From the NCBI RefSeq assembly GCF_001427665.1, contig NZ_LMHC01000024.1, forward strand, positions 222,970 through 286,969: a DNA stretch of 64,000 bases. Direction: 5' to 3'. A model generated the notes under the pieces. That model did not search any database, was not told the origin of the DNA, and saw only the letters and a program-made list of their open reading frames with translations. This DNA is from Caulobacter sp. Root655 (GTDB lineage: Bacteria > Pseudomonadota > Alphaproteobacteria > Caulobacterales > Caulobacteraceae). Shown in pieces: positions 53,190-62,763 of this stretch. Numbering within the stretch: position 1 is the first letter of the stretch; every line of letters starts with the position of its first letter. The position numbers and the translations under genes were made by a program.

Positions 53190-53287
53190 TAGGCTTTGCG
53201 AACCATGTCGCGTCCGCCGGTCCTTTCGAGCTTGGCGAGCAACCGATTGTAGGTCGATTGTCGTATAGGCCTGCCATCGCGCAGAGA
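53190..53287 (-). repeat. 98-bp exact repeat, right copy
   Basis: Identical to 43111-43208. The minus-strand frame LRDGRPIRQSTYNRLLAKL again is open; upstream of it the local frame starts MSRRSARRRCRTVEYFRS and downstream it runs on without an immediate stop. Both copies together bound a 10-kb sugar-utilisation segment. Confidence 0.9.
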
Positions 53288-53341
53288 GCGAAAGTACTCA
53301 ACGGTCCGGCATCGACGGCGCGCCGAACGTCGAGACATCGC

Positions 53342-53929
53342 CTATGTGCGGTAGCTCGGATCGATCCGGTCCAGCTTTCGCAACAGCGCCGGCCAGGCCC
53401 ATCTTTCGGCCACGCCTGCGTCCTGCGCCATTCGGGCCTGATCGGCGACCTTTTCGACAACGCCTTGGTGCGGCTCATTGAGGCCCGCACGCTCGGCGCC
53501 GCCCAACGCGAAGACCTGGATCGAGCATGCGCGCTCCAATTGGTGCATGCGCACGAACGCCTCGGCGACGGTCGTCCCGATGGTCAACGTACCGTGGTTT
53601 CGGAGGATCATCGCCTTCTTGTCCCCGAGGTCCGCGACGATACGCTCGCGCTCATCCAGGTCGGTCGCGAACCCTTCGAGGTCGTGATAGGCGACTTCTG
53701 AGTAGACGGTCATCGCGGTCTGCGAGTGTGGCAGGAGCGCGTCCTTGGTCATGGCGACCGCCTGTCCATGCAGTGAATGCAGATGCAACACCGCGCCCGC
53801 CCCGTCGCGGCCTTCTTCTCCATGACGTCGTGGCCCGTCTCGATCAGCCAAGTCTCGTGTCGTCCGGATCGCGCAACGCCCTCCCCTCCTTGTCGAGGCG
53901 AGCTTGGCCGCTCTATACCGGCTATCCAC
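53342..53929 (-). pseudogene. Class II aldolase/adducin gene fragment
   Basis: The last 150 residues read as the C-terminal half of a class II aldolase/adducin protein: AVLHLHSLHGQAVA with the zinc His-x-His, LLPHSQTAMTVYSEVAYHDLEG, ERERIVADLGDKKAMILRNH GTL, and VAEAFVRMHQLERACSIQV. The N-terminal substrate domain is gone. Upstream, the sequence to about 54110 holds only scraps in a different frame (KRQLAAAFSAPRAGYADL). So it is truncated and frameshifted. Its neighbours are the right 98-bp repeat and the GH42 gene, which marks this as a rearranged junction. Confidence 0.8.
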
Positions 53930-54119
53930 CTTTTCTCGCCGATCCGAAGGTCTGCATAGCCGGCCCGGGGCGCGCTAAAAGCCGCCGCGAGTTGTCGCTT
54001 CCAAATCATGGCGCTGCCAAGCTGTCGGCAGATTTCAGTGAGAGGACTCCTGGAAGACGCCCGCGCCTCTCTGGATAGAGCAGCATCAAAGCGCGCTTCC
54101 GGAAGACTAATGTGGGGTC

Positions 54120-56207
54120 TCAATTCTCCTCAACGATCGCGAGACCCCACGCAGCCAGGTCAATTTTCTGCCCGCTGGCAACCTTCCTGTCTTGCAGCAA
54201 TTCGGTTCCGGCTCGCGCCACTGTCAATTGCTGCGGCGTCGCGGAGTAATTGAATATGTATCGAACAGCGTGTCCGTTCCTCAAAGTCCCACCGCGAACG
54301 ATCAGCGGGAATCGGACGCCGGGAATAGTCGGCTCGACGCCGGCCCGTTCGACCTCGCCAGCCACGATTTTCTCTATCACCGCGTCACTCGGCATGAAGC
54401 CGATGTAGCTGACTTCTCCCTTGCCCCACGTATTTCGGGTCATCGCCGCGTCTGCCGGCCAAGATGGATGTTTGTAACGCGCGACCACCTTGGCCGTCGT
54501 TGGCTGCAGCATCTCCATCCACCAGCGAGCCTTGTTGTCGGCCTCTCCCACACCGAACGGATCGCCATCGAGCGAGACATTCTCGGGCGTGGTGAACAGT
54601 TGATAGCTGACCCCCGCTGCCTGGGAAATCGCACCCGGCTGCGTCGCGTAACGGACCTTGACGTTTTCGTCCGAGAAGCCGCTCTTGAAAGTATAGACAA
54701 GATGACCTCCGCGTTTGGCGTAATCATTGAGCCGCGCGATTTCAGCATCGCTGGCCGCGTACAATGCGGGCACAACGATCAGCTTGTAGTTATCGAGCTT
54801 CATCGTTGAATCGGGCGACAGGATATCGACTTCAACATTCATCCGGTAGAGCGCATCATAGAATGGGCGCAGAACCTGATTATATTCGATGCCACTTGGT
54901 TTGAACGAATTAAACGCGCTGAGCGCCCTGTTGCTGACGTAAATCGCCACGCTGTTGCGCTTGGTCATGCCGGCAAGCTTTGGCCCCAGTCGCTTGAAGT
55001 CGGCGCCGACGGTGCTCGCCTCTTCGTAGACCGGATTGGGCTTATAATCCTGCGTGAGCAGACCGCGCCAATAGGTTTCGATCGCGTTGGCGGTGGTCGC
55101 CCAATGCCAATAGGCGACCATCTGCGCCCCGGAGGCGACGTGGCTAAAAGCCTGGAGGCGAAGCTGACCAGGATAAGGCGTCCATTGGGCCCATCCCTGG
55201 GCCTCCGTTTCTATCACCAGATAATTTTGACCGTTGCGAATCGACCGCGCGAGGTCGCCGCCGAAGGCGATCTCCGCTCCCGTCAGCTTATCCTGGCTGG
55301 GATGATAGATGTCGATCCCGGCGATATCGAGGGGCTTGGCCGAATTCCAATGATCGACTTCCGGCTGGATGCCGTAGGAAGTCTCACGCCACCCCAGGTC
55401 GAAATTCTGCGTCAGAAATTGGCCGGGTCGGGCGTGGGCGCGGACGATCTTCGCCTGCCAGGTCAGGAAATCGGTGACGAGCCCGCGCTGGAACGCGGCG
55501 AACGCGTTGGACATGCTGGCGTTGATCGATGCGTTGGTTGAGGGGAAATCCTCCCAGCGATTGATCCGGTTGCTCCAATAATTGAGGCCCCATGCATCGT
55601 TCAATGCATCGAGGCTGGGCCACTTTTGCTTCATTTGAGCAACGAAGGCAGCCTGCACATTGGGACCGCTGCTACTGTAAGCCTTGGTCTCATTATCGAG
55701 CTGGTACCCGATGACCGCCGGATGATCCTTTACATGATCGACCAGCGCCACGATTACGCGCTCGGCCGCCGCGCGGTAATCTGGATCACTAATGTCCATG
55801 TTCTGCCGGGGCCCATATTGCGCTCGAACGCCGTTGGGCCCGACAACAAGCACGTTGGGATGCTCTCGGGCGAGCCAGGTCGGGATCGCGTAAGTCGGCG
55901 TGCCGACGATCACCTTGATGCCCTGCTTGTGCATCGCCGCCAGCACCCTATCGACGTGGCTGAAGTCGAACACGCCCGGCTGCGGTTCCAGAGTGCCCCA
56001 GGTGGACTCGGCAATCCGCACGACCGTTATCCCGGCCGCTTTCATCATCCGGGCGTCCTCATCGACACGGTCGACCGGCGTATATTCGTCGTAATAGGCG
56101 ACCCCGTAGAGGATGGTGTCCGGCACTTGCGCGTGCGCTGACGCGACGCCAATTGTGGCGCTCGCCAGCCAAAATGCGCCCCAAAACGCCCTCCAAAACG
56201 GTCTCAT
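54120..56207 (-). CDS. Secreted beta-galactosidase (GH42)
   Basis: 695 residues from ATG 56207; an in-frame ATG at 56219 is possible but GGAG supports the inner one. Signal peptide WGAFWLASATIGVASAHA. GH42 motifs: YGVAYYDEYTP, RIAESTWGTLEPQPGVFDFS, GYQLDNETKAY with the acid/base Glu, and LVIETEAQGWAQWTPYPGQ with the nucleophile Glu. The trimerisation domain with DILSPDSTMKLDNYKLIVVPALY and a small C-terminal beta domain follow. It hydrolyses beta-galactosides such as galactan side chains. Codon third positions are far less GC-biased than elsewhere in the window, which suggests transfer from another alphaproteobacterium. Confidence 0.92.
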   Translation of the reverse strand: MRPFWRAFWGAFWLASATIGVASAHAQVPDTILYGVAYYDEYTPVDRVDEDARMMKAAGITVVRIAESTWGTLEPQPGVFDFSHVDRVLAAMHKQGIKVIVGTPTYAIPTWLAREHPNVLVVGPNGVRAQYGPRQNMDISDPDYRAAAERVIVALVDHVKDHPAVIGYQLDNETKAYSSSGPNVQAAFVAQMKQKWPSLDALNDAWGLNYWSNRINRWEDFPSTNASINASMSNAFAAFQRGLVTDFLTWQAKIVRAHARPGQFLTQNFDLGWRETSYGIQPEVDHWNSAKPLDIAGIDIYHPSQDKLTGAEIAFGGDLARSIRNGQNYLVIETEAQGWAQWTPYPGQLRLQAFSHVASGAQMVAYWHWATTANAIETYWRGLLTQDYKPNPVYEEASTVGADFKRLGPKLAGMTKRNSVAIYVSNRALSAFNSFKPSGIEYNQVLRPFYDALYRMNVEVDILSPDSTMKLDNYKLIVVPALYAASDAEIARLNDYAKRGGHLVYTFKSGFSDENVKVRYATQPGAISQAAGVSYQLFTTPENVSLDGDPFGVGEADNKARWWMEMLQPTTAKVVARYKHPSWPADAAMTRNTWGKGEVSYIGFMPSDAVIEKIVAGEVERAGVEPTIPGVRFPLIVRGGTLRNGHAVRYIFNYSATPQQLTVARAGTELLQDRKVASGQKIDLAAWGLAIVEEN

Positions 56208-56571
56208 AGCGCTCTCCATTTGTCGGACATAATAAAAGCCTCGACGGGCGATGCAATGGTGCGCTGAGCCCTGTCTGCGGGAGGTTGCGGTGTTCACGCT
56301 GGTGTCAAACCTACTGGATTCCCTGAGAAACGATGGATGAGCGACAATACGGGACAACTATAGACGACCTCTTGCCCTGGATAAGGGCCTAGAAGCGAGC
56401 GACGGTCCACGCCTGATCGGCAACTGCTCGATCTGATCATTGCCGAAAAATGGCGCTGCTTGGCCTAGCCGCCCCCCGGGCCACGTTGAATACGTTGGCA
56501 AGGATGTTGCGCCAGGACTGAGATCAGGCCATTTGTCTGACAAGCAGAGTGCAGACGGAGGCGAGACGACC
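56208..56571. other. Divergent gap between GH42 and GH31
   Basis: About 364 bases with no gene I can support. It must hold the promoters of both genes and the ribosome site GGAGG before the GH31 start. A short plus-strand frame near 56413-56469 ends in QLLDLIIAEKWRCLA and could be a scrap of an older gene, but nothing identifies it. Confidence 0.4.
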
Positions 56572-59226
56572 ATGCTTGATAAGAGCTTTGGCATGTCACG
56601 GCGTGGCCTACTGCTCACGAGCGCCGCCGTCGTTTTCGCGAGCCGCCAGCGCGCCTATGCAGCCGTTCGACCCAACAAACCGGATATTCTGGTGCGGGAT
56701 GGGGACGCGACGGTGACTGTGTTCGCGCTTAGCGACCGCGCCTTCCGGGTCCGCGTCTCCCGGAACGCCGATCCCGGCGATGCGGCCAGCGAGATGCTGG
56801 GGGGCTCACCTTTGCGTCCCTTGGTCCGCAAAACCAGTCTTTCGGCGGGCGTACGCCTGGACGTTCCACATGCGCGGTGCGACTGGGATGCAAAATCGCG
56901 ACGCCTGTCGTTCTTTGATCGCGACGGCGCCCTTCTCCTCGCCGAAGCGCCGGGAACTCGCCGGATCGACCCGCATATGATCGACGGCGAGCCGACGCAG
57001 GCGGTAACGCAGGGATTTGTCAGTCCGCCCGACGAACGTCTGTATGGCACGGGCTGCTTCCAGGACGGCCATCTCAACATCCGCAGCCTGCCGCGGCGGC
57101 TTACGCAGGTCAACACCCAGATCAGCCAGCCCTTCATGTTGTCCAGCAAGGGCTATGGCCTGCTTTGGCACAATGACGGCATGGCGGAGATCAACACGCC
57201 CGGCCAGGCGATACCGCTGGTGCGGCAGACGGTGGCCGGCGCCGCGCAAACGACCGATGTCACGACGAGCAGCGGCAATGCGCGCGTCGAGCGACGAGAG
57301 GCGGAATTCGTCGGGCGATTCACCGTCACGCGGAGGGGCGGCCACGCCTTCCTGCTCGATCTTGGGCGGAAGATGTCGTCACGCCATTATGTCGAAATCG
57401 ACGGCAAGCCGGCGACCGACCTCGCCAGCCCGTGGCTGCCCCCTACGGCGAGTTTTCTGCGCGAACTGGAGCCAGGCGAGCATAGCGTTCTGGTCCGGGC
57501 GCTGCAGGAGGATGAGCCGGTACTGACCTTCGGCCCGATCGAAGACCGCACGACCTGGTCGTCGCCCGTGTCCGAGGGAATAGACTATGTGGTCATCGCC
57601 GGGCCGAACGCGGCCGAGGTGATGGCGGGCTATCACGAGCTTCTCGGGCCGCAGCCGATGATGCCGTTGTGGGCGCTCGGATACATTCACTGTCGCGAAC
57701 GATTTCATTCGTCCGAAGAGATATTGGCGACCGCGCACGAGTTTCGCCGCCGCAAGCTGCCCTGCGACATGATGGTTCAGGATTGGCAGTACTGGGGCAA
57801 GTATGGCTGGAACGCGATGCGTTTTGACGAGGATCATTATCCTGATCCCGCCGGGCTCGTGCGCGATCTCCATGCGCTGGACATGCGTTTGATGCTTTCG
57901 GTCTGGTCTAAGGTCGGAAAGGAAACCGAGCTTGGCAAGGAAGTGGCCGCCCGCGATTTCTATGTTCCCGGCGCCGACTGGATCGACTTCTTCAATCCGG
58001 CCGCGGCTCGCTTCTACGGCCAGACCCAGAACGATCGCCTTGCCTCGCTCGGGATCGATGCTTGGTGGCAGGATGCGACCGAACCGGAGAATGACGATCT
58101 GGTCGGGCGCTCCATCTACGCCGCCCCCGGTCACAGGCAGCCTGGCGAGAAGCGCCGCAATCTCTATTCATTGCAGGTCAGCCGAGCCGTCTACGAGGCG
58201 CAGCGCGGCGCCTATCCCGATAAGCGGGTCATGATCCTCACGCGATCGGCCGCGCCCGGACAGCAGCGCTACGCGGCCGCGACTTGGTCAGGCGACATCG
58301 GCAATGATTGGGAGACGCTGCGCCGCCAGATCCCGGCCGGGCTCAACATGGCCGCGGCGGGCCAGGCATGGTGGACGGTCGACGCAGGCGGTTTTTTCCG
58401 GCCGGGCAAGGGACAATATACCGATCCGGCCTATCACGAGCGCTTCATTCGCTGGTTCCAGTTCGCGACGTTCCTGCCGATGCTGCGTGTCCACGGCTAC
58501 ATGACGGACACAGAATTCTGGCGATTTGGCGAGACGGTCGAGGGCATTGCGCGTTCCTATCTCGAACTGCGATACCGATTATTGCCCTATACCTACGCGC
58601 TTGCGGCGGAGGCGTCTTCCCACGGCATGCCCGTCATTCGTCCTCTGACGTTCGACTTTTCCGACGATGCGGCGGCGCTAGATCAGGTTCATGCCTACAT
58701 GTTCGGCCCTGCCATCCACGTGGCGCCGGTGGTCGCGCCGGACGCGCGCGAGTGGGATGTCTATCTGCCACGAACGGCCGGCGGCTGGTACGACTTCTGG
58801 ACCGGTGTCCATCGCGAGGGCGGGCGAGAGCATCGGGTGCCGGCCGACCTCGACCGGATACCGCTCCATGTCCGCGCAGGCAGCATCCTGCCGCTCGGCC
58901 CGGTCCGCCAATCGACGGTGGACCTGGCGGGCGGCGACCTCGATCTGCTGGTTTATCCCGGACGTGACGCCGCGGCCACGCTCTATGACGACGATGGAAC
59001 GTCCTATCGCTATGAGACCGGAGCGGCAGCGCGCACGGCGCTTGATTGGGACGACGCGACAGGAGCGTTGACGATCGGCGCCCGCAGGGGCGGTTTTGCT
59101 GGCATGAAAGCGCAGCGGACGCTCCGTGCGCACCTCATGGGCCCGGAACGCGCAGCGCTCGCCTTCGGCCGGGCGCCCGAAGCTTCCTACACGGGACAGG
59201 CTGTCAGACTCCTGTTGCGGACATAA
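56572..59226 (+). CDS. Glycoside hydrolase family 31 (alpha-xylosidase/alpha-glucosidase)
   Basis: 884 residues from ATG 56572, with GGAGG upstream. The start SRRGLLLTSAAVVFA is a Tat-like signal. After the N-terminal beta-sandwich, an inserted PA14-like stretch (FVGRFTVTRRGGHAFLLDLG, YVEIDGKPATDLASPWLPP) is followed by the barrel: GYIHCRERFHSSEEI, DWQYWGKYGWNAMRFDEDHYPDP, the nucleophile Asp in WWQDATEPEND, and the acid/base Asp in ATWSGDIGNDW. The family has alpha-xylosidases and alpha-galactosidases; the PA14 insert and QDATEPE form are common in alpha-xylosidases acting on xyloglucan. It shares the low GC of the divergent GH42. Confidence 0.9.
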   Translation: MLDKSFGMSRRGLLLTSAAVVFASRQRAYAAVRPNKPDILVRDGDATVTVFALSDRAFRVRVSRNADPGDAASEMLGGSPLRPLVRKTSLSAGVRLDVPHARCDWDAKSRRLSFFDRDGALLLAEAPGTRRIDPHMIDGEPTQAVTQGFVSPPDERLYGTGCFQDGHLNIRSLPRRLTQVNTQISQPFMLSSKGYGLLWHNDGMAEINTPGQAIPLVRQTVAGAAQTTDVTTSSGNARVERREAEFVGRFTVTRRGGHAFLLDLGRKMSSRHYVEIDGKPATDLASPWLPPTASFLRELEPGEHSVLVRALQEDEPVLTFGPIEDRTTWSSPVSEGIDYVVIAGPNAAEVMAGYHELLGPQPMMPLWALGYIHCRERFHSSEEILATAHEFRRRKLPCDMMVQDWQYWGKYGWNAMRFDEDHYPDPAGLVRDLHALDMRLMLSVWSKVGKETELGKEVAARDFYVPGADWIDFFNPAAARFYGQTQNDRLASLGIDAWWQDATEPENDDLVGRSIYAAPGHRQPGEKRRNLYSLQVSRAVYEAQRGAYPDKRVMILTRSAAPGQQRYAAATWSGDIGNDWETLRRQIPAGLNMAAAGQAWWTVDAGGFFRPGKGQYTDPAYHERFIRWFQFATFLPMLRVHGYMTDTEFWRFGETVEGIARSYLELRYRLLPYTYALAAEASSHGMPVIRPLTFDFSDDAAALDQVHAYMFGPAIHVAPVVAPDAREWDVYLPRTAGGWYDFWTGVHREGGREHRVPADLDRIPLHVRAGSILPLGPVRQSTVDLAGGDLDLLVYPGRDAAATLYDDDGTSYRYETGAAARTALDWDDATGALTIGARRGGFAGMKAQRTLRAHLMGPERAALAFGRAPEASYTGQAVRLLLRT

Positions 59227-59330
59227 ACACGCCAGAGGGACATGCGGGTGCGGCTGTGGCGAACTGCTCCTTCGCATGCCCGCATAAGGAACCGGACCGT
59301 GCCTGGCAAGCATGCCGGCTCGGGCTGTAA

Positions 59331-59490
59331 GACCCGTCGTGCTTCATCGTCGGCGCCGCCGCCGAGGTCACCCCGGTGGCCGAGATCGGCGAGTTCACCT
59401 TCAAGCCGGGCGCGATCTCGCTGTCGCTGATGGACGACTATGCCCGTCTGGTGCGGCGGGAGCTGGTGGAAGCCCCCAATCACAAGCGGT
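59331..59490 (+). pseudogene. ilvE: C-terminal scrap of branched-chain aminotransferase
   Basis: After an in-frame stop at 59328-59330, the frame reads CFIVGAAAEVTPVAEIGEFT, then FKPGAISLSLMDDYARLVRR. These match the last 50 or so residues of class IV branched-chain aminotransferases (GTAAEVTPV and KPG segments). The rest of the gene is missing. It lies between the GH31 stop and the Lrp gene, so it probably marks the right edge of an insertion or deletion. The reading frame then runs into the Lrp region without an orderly end. The 104 bases before it (59227-59330) hold nothing recognisable. Confidence 0.75.
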
Positions 59491-59495
59491 CAGGG

Positions 59496-59999
59496 CTAGA
59501 GGCTGGCCCTGCCCGGCAACAGCGACCGGAAACTCGGCTTGCGACGCTCAATGATCTTCTTGAGCGCGAAGCTCGACTGGATGTGCGCCACGCCGGCGAT
59601 GGGCGTCAGCGTGTCGGTCAACAGCGCCTGGTATTCGTCCAAGTCGCGCACGACCACCCGCAGCAGATAGTCCGCCCCGCCCGTCATCATGAAGCAACTG
59701 ACGATCTGCGGGATTTTGACGATCTCGGCCTCGAAGGCCGTCAACGCATCCTTCGCCTGCCGATCAAGCGTCACCGAAACGAAGATGCTGATCGCGCCAA
59801 GGAAGCGCGCCTCGTCGAGTTCAGCGCCATACCCGGTGATATAACCTTCCTGTTCCAGGCGACGCACCCGGCGCAGGGTCGGGGTCAGGGACAGCCCGAC
59901 CGTCTCGGAGAGATCGCGCCAACTCATCCGCCCCTCGTCACCGAGTGCGGCCAGAATACGCAGATCGATGCGATCCAGATCCTTGATAACAGTATTCAT
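59496..59999 (-). CDS. Lrp/AsnC-family transcriptional regulator
   Basis: 167 residues from ATG 59999; a longer start at 60014 exists without support. The HTH is in LDRIDLRILAALGDEGRM and LSETVGLSLTPTLRRVRRLEQEGYI. The RAM domain contains FVSVTLDRQAKDALTAFEAE, VSCFMMTGGADYLLRVVVRDLDEYQ and VAHIQSSFALKKI. Proteins of this kind sense amino acids. It points left, toward the ilvE scrap, and is divergent from TonB receptor 4, which it may control together with the amidohydrolase. Confidence 0.93.
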   Translation of the reverse strand: MNTVIKDLDRIDLRILAALGDEGRMSWRDLSETVGLSLTPTLRRVRRLEQEGYITGYGAELDEARFLGAISIFVSVTLDRQAKDALTAFEAEIVKIPQIVSCFMMTGGADYLLRVVVRDLDEYQALLTDTLTPIAGVAHIQSSFALKKIIERRKPSFRSLLPGRASL

Positions 60000-60376
60000 G
60001 CGGCCCGGCCTCAACGCAGCGGCTCAAGGGCCGCCGGGTGATCCCTAGCGCATTTCAACACCTATTCGCCGAGCTCGTAGCGCAAACGGCCTAATAATAT
60101 AGGCTCGAGTCCGTAAAATTGGCAAAAATCTACAACGCTTGGCGATACTGTTGATTCAGTAGTCATTTCAAAAGGGCGAGACTAACACTCTCGATTCCCT
60201 CAATTTCTGCGTGCGCAAAGGCGCATGATCTTTCCATGCCTGCATCTTGTTTTGACTTGTTATTGATGATATGGCCAAAAATGATGCTTCTGCATTCAAT
60301 TCAATAATGAACATCGTTATGTATTCCTGCGACGCCTTCCATCGAGGTTGATGGTCCCCGTATCACAATTTGGGGG
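60000..60376. promoter_or_regulatory. Divergent promoter gap, Lrp / TonB receptor 4
   Basis: This 377-base stretch is markedly AT-rich compared with the coding DNA and contains no gene. It should hold the promoters for the Lrp gene and the TonB receptor and probably Lrp sites; no single clear operator was found. Confidence 0.4.
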
Positions 60377-62701
60377 ATGACCATGGTCACCGATGAGCGG
60401 AAGAATTGGGCGCGGCCGCTGAAGGCGCTTCTATTGGCAGGTGTGGCGGGCATGGCCGCCACGGGCGCAACAGCGCAAACGACCAGCGCCGGGGCGGGAG
60501 CCGAAAGCGACACGGCGATGGAGGAGATCGTGGTGACGGCGCTCAAGCGCTCCACCAGCCTGCAAACCACGCCGGCGGCGATCTCAGCGGTCACCGGCCA
60601 GACCCTGGCCCGTATGGGCGTGACCGACTCCCAGGATCTGTCCAAGATCGCGCCAGGCCTGATCATTCGCGAGAACCCACTCGGCGGCGCCCGAGTGACC
60701 ATCCGCAACATCCGCGCCGCGGGCGAACCCACCGTCGGGGTCTATTACGACGAGACGCCGATCATCGGCAGCTCTGGCGTGACCAACGATTCCGGCTCGA
60801 GCACGCCGGACATCCGCCTGTTCGACGTGGACCGGGTGGAGGTGCTGCGCGGTCCGCAGGGCACGCTCTATGGCGCCGGATCGATGGCCGGGACGGTGCG
60901 CATCCTCTTCCAGCAGCCCAAGAACGACATCTACGAGGGGCAGATCACCACGCAGGCCTCCGACACCGCTCACGGCGGCTATGGCGGAGAAGTTCAGGGC
61001 ATGGTCAACCTGCCGCTGGTCGAAGACCGTCTGGCCGCCCGCGTCGTGGCCTTCTATCGCGACCACGACGGCTACATCGATGACTCGACGCTGCACCTGA
61101 AGAACATCAACGACCAGACCTCCAAAGGCGGGCGTTTGATGCTGCGGTTCACGCCCTCGGACCGGTTGACGCTCGACGCGATGGCCGTGGTTCAGACCAC
61201 GCGAGCCTCGATCAACAACTGGTCGCTGTCGGCGGGGCCGTTCGACGCCAACTACGCGACGCTGCAGCCCTATGATGACGACCTTCACCTCTACAGCCTG
61301 TCGGCCAAATGGGACCTCGACTTCGCGACGGTCACCGCCAACGCTTCCTATTCGCGCCGGGAGATGGCCTACAACTACGACTTCTCAACCTACTTCACCT
61401 ATGTCGCCGGCCGCCTGACCAATGGCTCGGCCGCGCAGCAACTGGCGCTGTCCCAGGTCCCGTCGACGGCCTATTCGCCCCAGGTCACCGACACCTACAC
61501 CCAGGAACTGCGGATCTCCTCGCATGAGGGCGGCCCCCTGCAATGGACGGCGGGGGTCTATAATTCCCGGCGCGAGGGCGACATCGACAGCTACGTGGTC
61601 GCCGCCGACGCGACGACGGGGCGCATGGTCACGCCCTTGACCGAGACCGCCTCGACCAGCGGCGGCGTCACCCGCCCAACCAACGTCTACTACCATCGCT
61701 CGGTCGACGACGTGCTCAAGCAAACGGCCGCCTTCGGCGAGGGCACGTTGAGCTTTGGCCCCAAGATCGACCTGACGGTGGGCACGCGCTATTTCGACTA
61801 CAAGAAGTCCGTCGTCGGCGCGGTCCTTGTCGGCAATACGCTGATCGGCTCCGCGATCTCGGCCCCCGCGCTCTATCAGACCCAGGAGGACGGCTGGGTC
61901 TCCAAGCTCAATCTCAGCTACAAGGCCACGCACGACATCCTGGTCTATGGCGAGGCGTCCCAGGGCTACCGGCCCGGCGGCGTCAACCAGGTCATCGGGC
62001 TGCCGGCTTCGCTGGCCCCCTACCAGTCCGACAGCCTGTGGAATTACGAGCTGGGAACCAAGACCGCCTGGTTCGGGCGTCGCCTGACCCTCAATGTCGA
62101 CCTATTCCGGATCGACTGGAAGAACATGCAGGTGACCGGCACGACGAGCACGCAGTCGAACGGCAGCACCTTCTCGTTCATCTCCAACGCGGGCGACGCG
62201 CGCTCGCAGGGCGTCGAATTCGACGCCAACTACCAGCCGATGGCGGGACTTCAACTGCAATTATCCGGCTCCTACATCGACGCCAAGCTGATGTCGAACC
62301 AGATGAGCAGCGTGCTGAACGCCCCGGGCCTCAAGGGCGACAAGATCCCTTATGTGCCGGAAGCGACCTTGCAGGGCTCGATCCAGTACGGATGGGCGGC
62401 CAGTGACGACCTGCAAGCCAGCGTCCGCGCCGACGTCACCTACAACTCCACGTCCTGGACCCAATTTCGGCGCACCAACGCGACCCTCCAGAAGCTTCCC
62501 GGCTTCGCGACGGTCGGCGCCCGAGCCGGTCTCGAGAGCCGCGGCGGCGGCTGGAGCGCGTCGGTGTTCGTGTCCAACCTCTTCGACGAGCTTGGCCTGA
62601 GCGAGAAGGGTAACAGCGTCATCTACGGCAGCGCCACGGCGGTTCGCGCCGTCAGCATCACCCCGCGAACGATCGGCTTCGACCTGAGCAAGCGCTTCTA
62701 G
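60377..62701 (+). CDS. TonB-dependent receptor 4
   Basis: 774 residues; ATG 60377 or the in-frame ATG 60383, the latter being better spaced from the GGGGG at 60372-60376. Signal peptide ends GATAQT. TonB-box region EEIVVTALKRSTSLQTTP, plug VTIRNIRAAGEPTVGVYYDE and VEVLRGPQGTLYGAGSMAG, barrel end IGFDLSKRF. It is followed after 62 bases by a secreted amidohydrolase and is divergent from an Lrp regulator. This suggests peptides or amino-acid conjugates as cargo rather than sugars. Confidence 0.9.
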   Translation: MTMVTDERKNWARPLKALLLAGVAGMAATGATAQTTSAGAGAESDTAMEEIVVTALKRSTSLQTTPAAISAVTGQTLARMGVTDSQDLSKIAPGLIIRENPLGGARVTIRNIRAAGEPTVGVYYDETPIIGSSGVTNDSGSSTPDIRLFDVDRVEVLRGPQGTLYGAGSMAGTVRILFQQPKNDIYEGQITTQASDTAHGGYGGEVQGMVNLPLVEDRLAARVVAFYRDHDGYIDDSTLHLKNINDQTSKGGRLMLRFTPSDRLTLDAMAVVQTTRASINNWSLSAGPFDANYATLQPYDDDLHLYSLSAKWDLDFATVTANASYSRREMAYNYDFSTYFTYVAGRLTNGSAAQQLALSQVPSTAYSPQVTDTYTQELRISSHEGGPLQWTAGVYNSRREGDIDSYVVAADATTGRMVTPLTETASTSGGVTRPTNVYYHRSVDDVLKQTAAFGEGTLSFGPKIDLTVGTRYFDYKKSVVGAVLVGNTLIGSAISAPALYQTQEDGWVSKLNLSYKATHDILVYGEASQGYRPGGVNQVIGLPASLAPYQSDSLWNYELGTKTAWFGRRLTLNVDLFRIDWKNMQVTGTTSTQSNGSTFSFISNAGDARSQGVEFDANYQPMAGLQLQLSGSYIDAKLMSNQMSSVLNAPGLKGDKIPYVPEATLQGSIQYGWAASDDLQASVRADVTYNSTSWTQFRRTNATLQKLPGFATVGARAGLESRGGGWSASVFVSNLFDELGLSEKGNSVIYGSATAVRAVSITPRTIGFDLSKRF

Positions 62702-62763
62702 GCGGACAAGGCGCGGCGCGGTTCGTCCGCGCCGCCAGGCATGCGAATCCAAGGACGAAATCC

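Noticed and set aside
43111-53287. Reading the 98-bp repeats as att sites of an integrative element
   Set aside because: No integrase or tRNA is adjacent, the only recombinase is dead, and 98 bp is long for a serine-recombinase core site; kept only as direct repeats.
50488-53490. 1000-codon open frame antisense to GH2/malectin
   Set aside because: Same reason; the plus-strand frame has both GH2 catalytic glutamates and a signal peptide.
56413-56469. Short frame ending QLLDLIIAEKWRCLA in the GH42/GH31 gap
   Set aside because: Too short and without a recognisable family; not called as a gene scrap.
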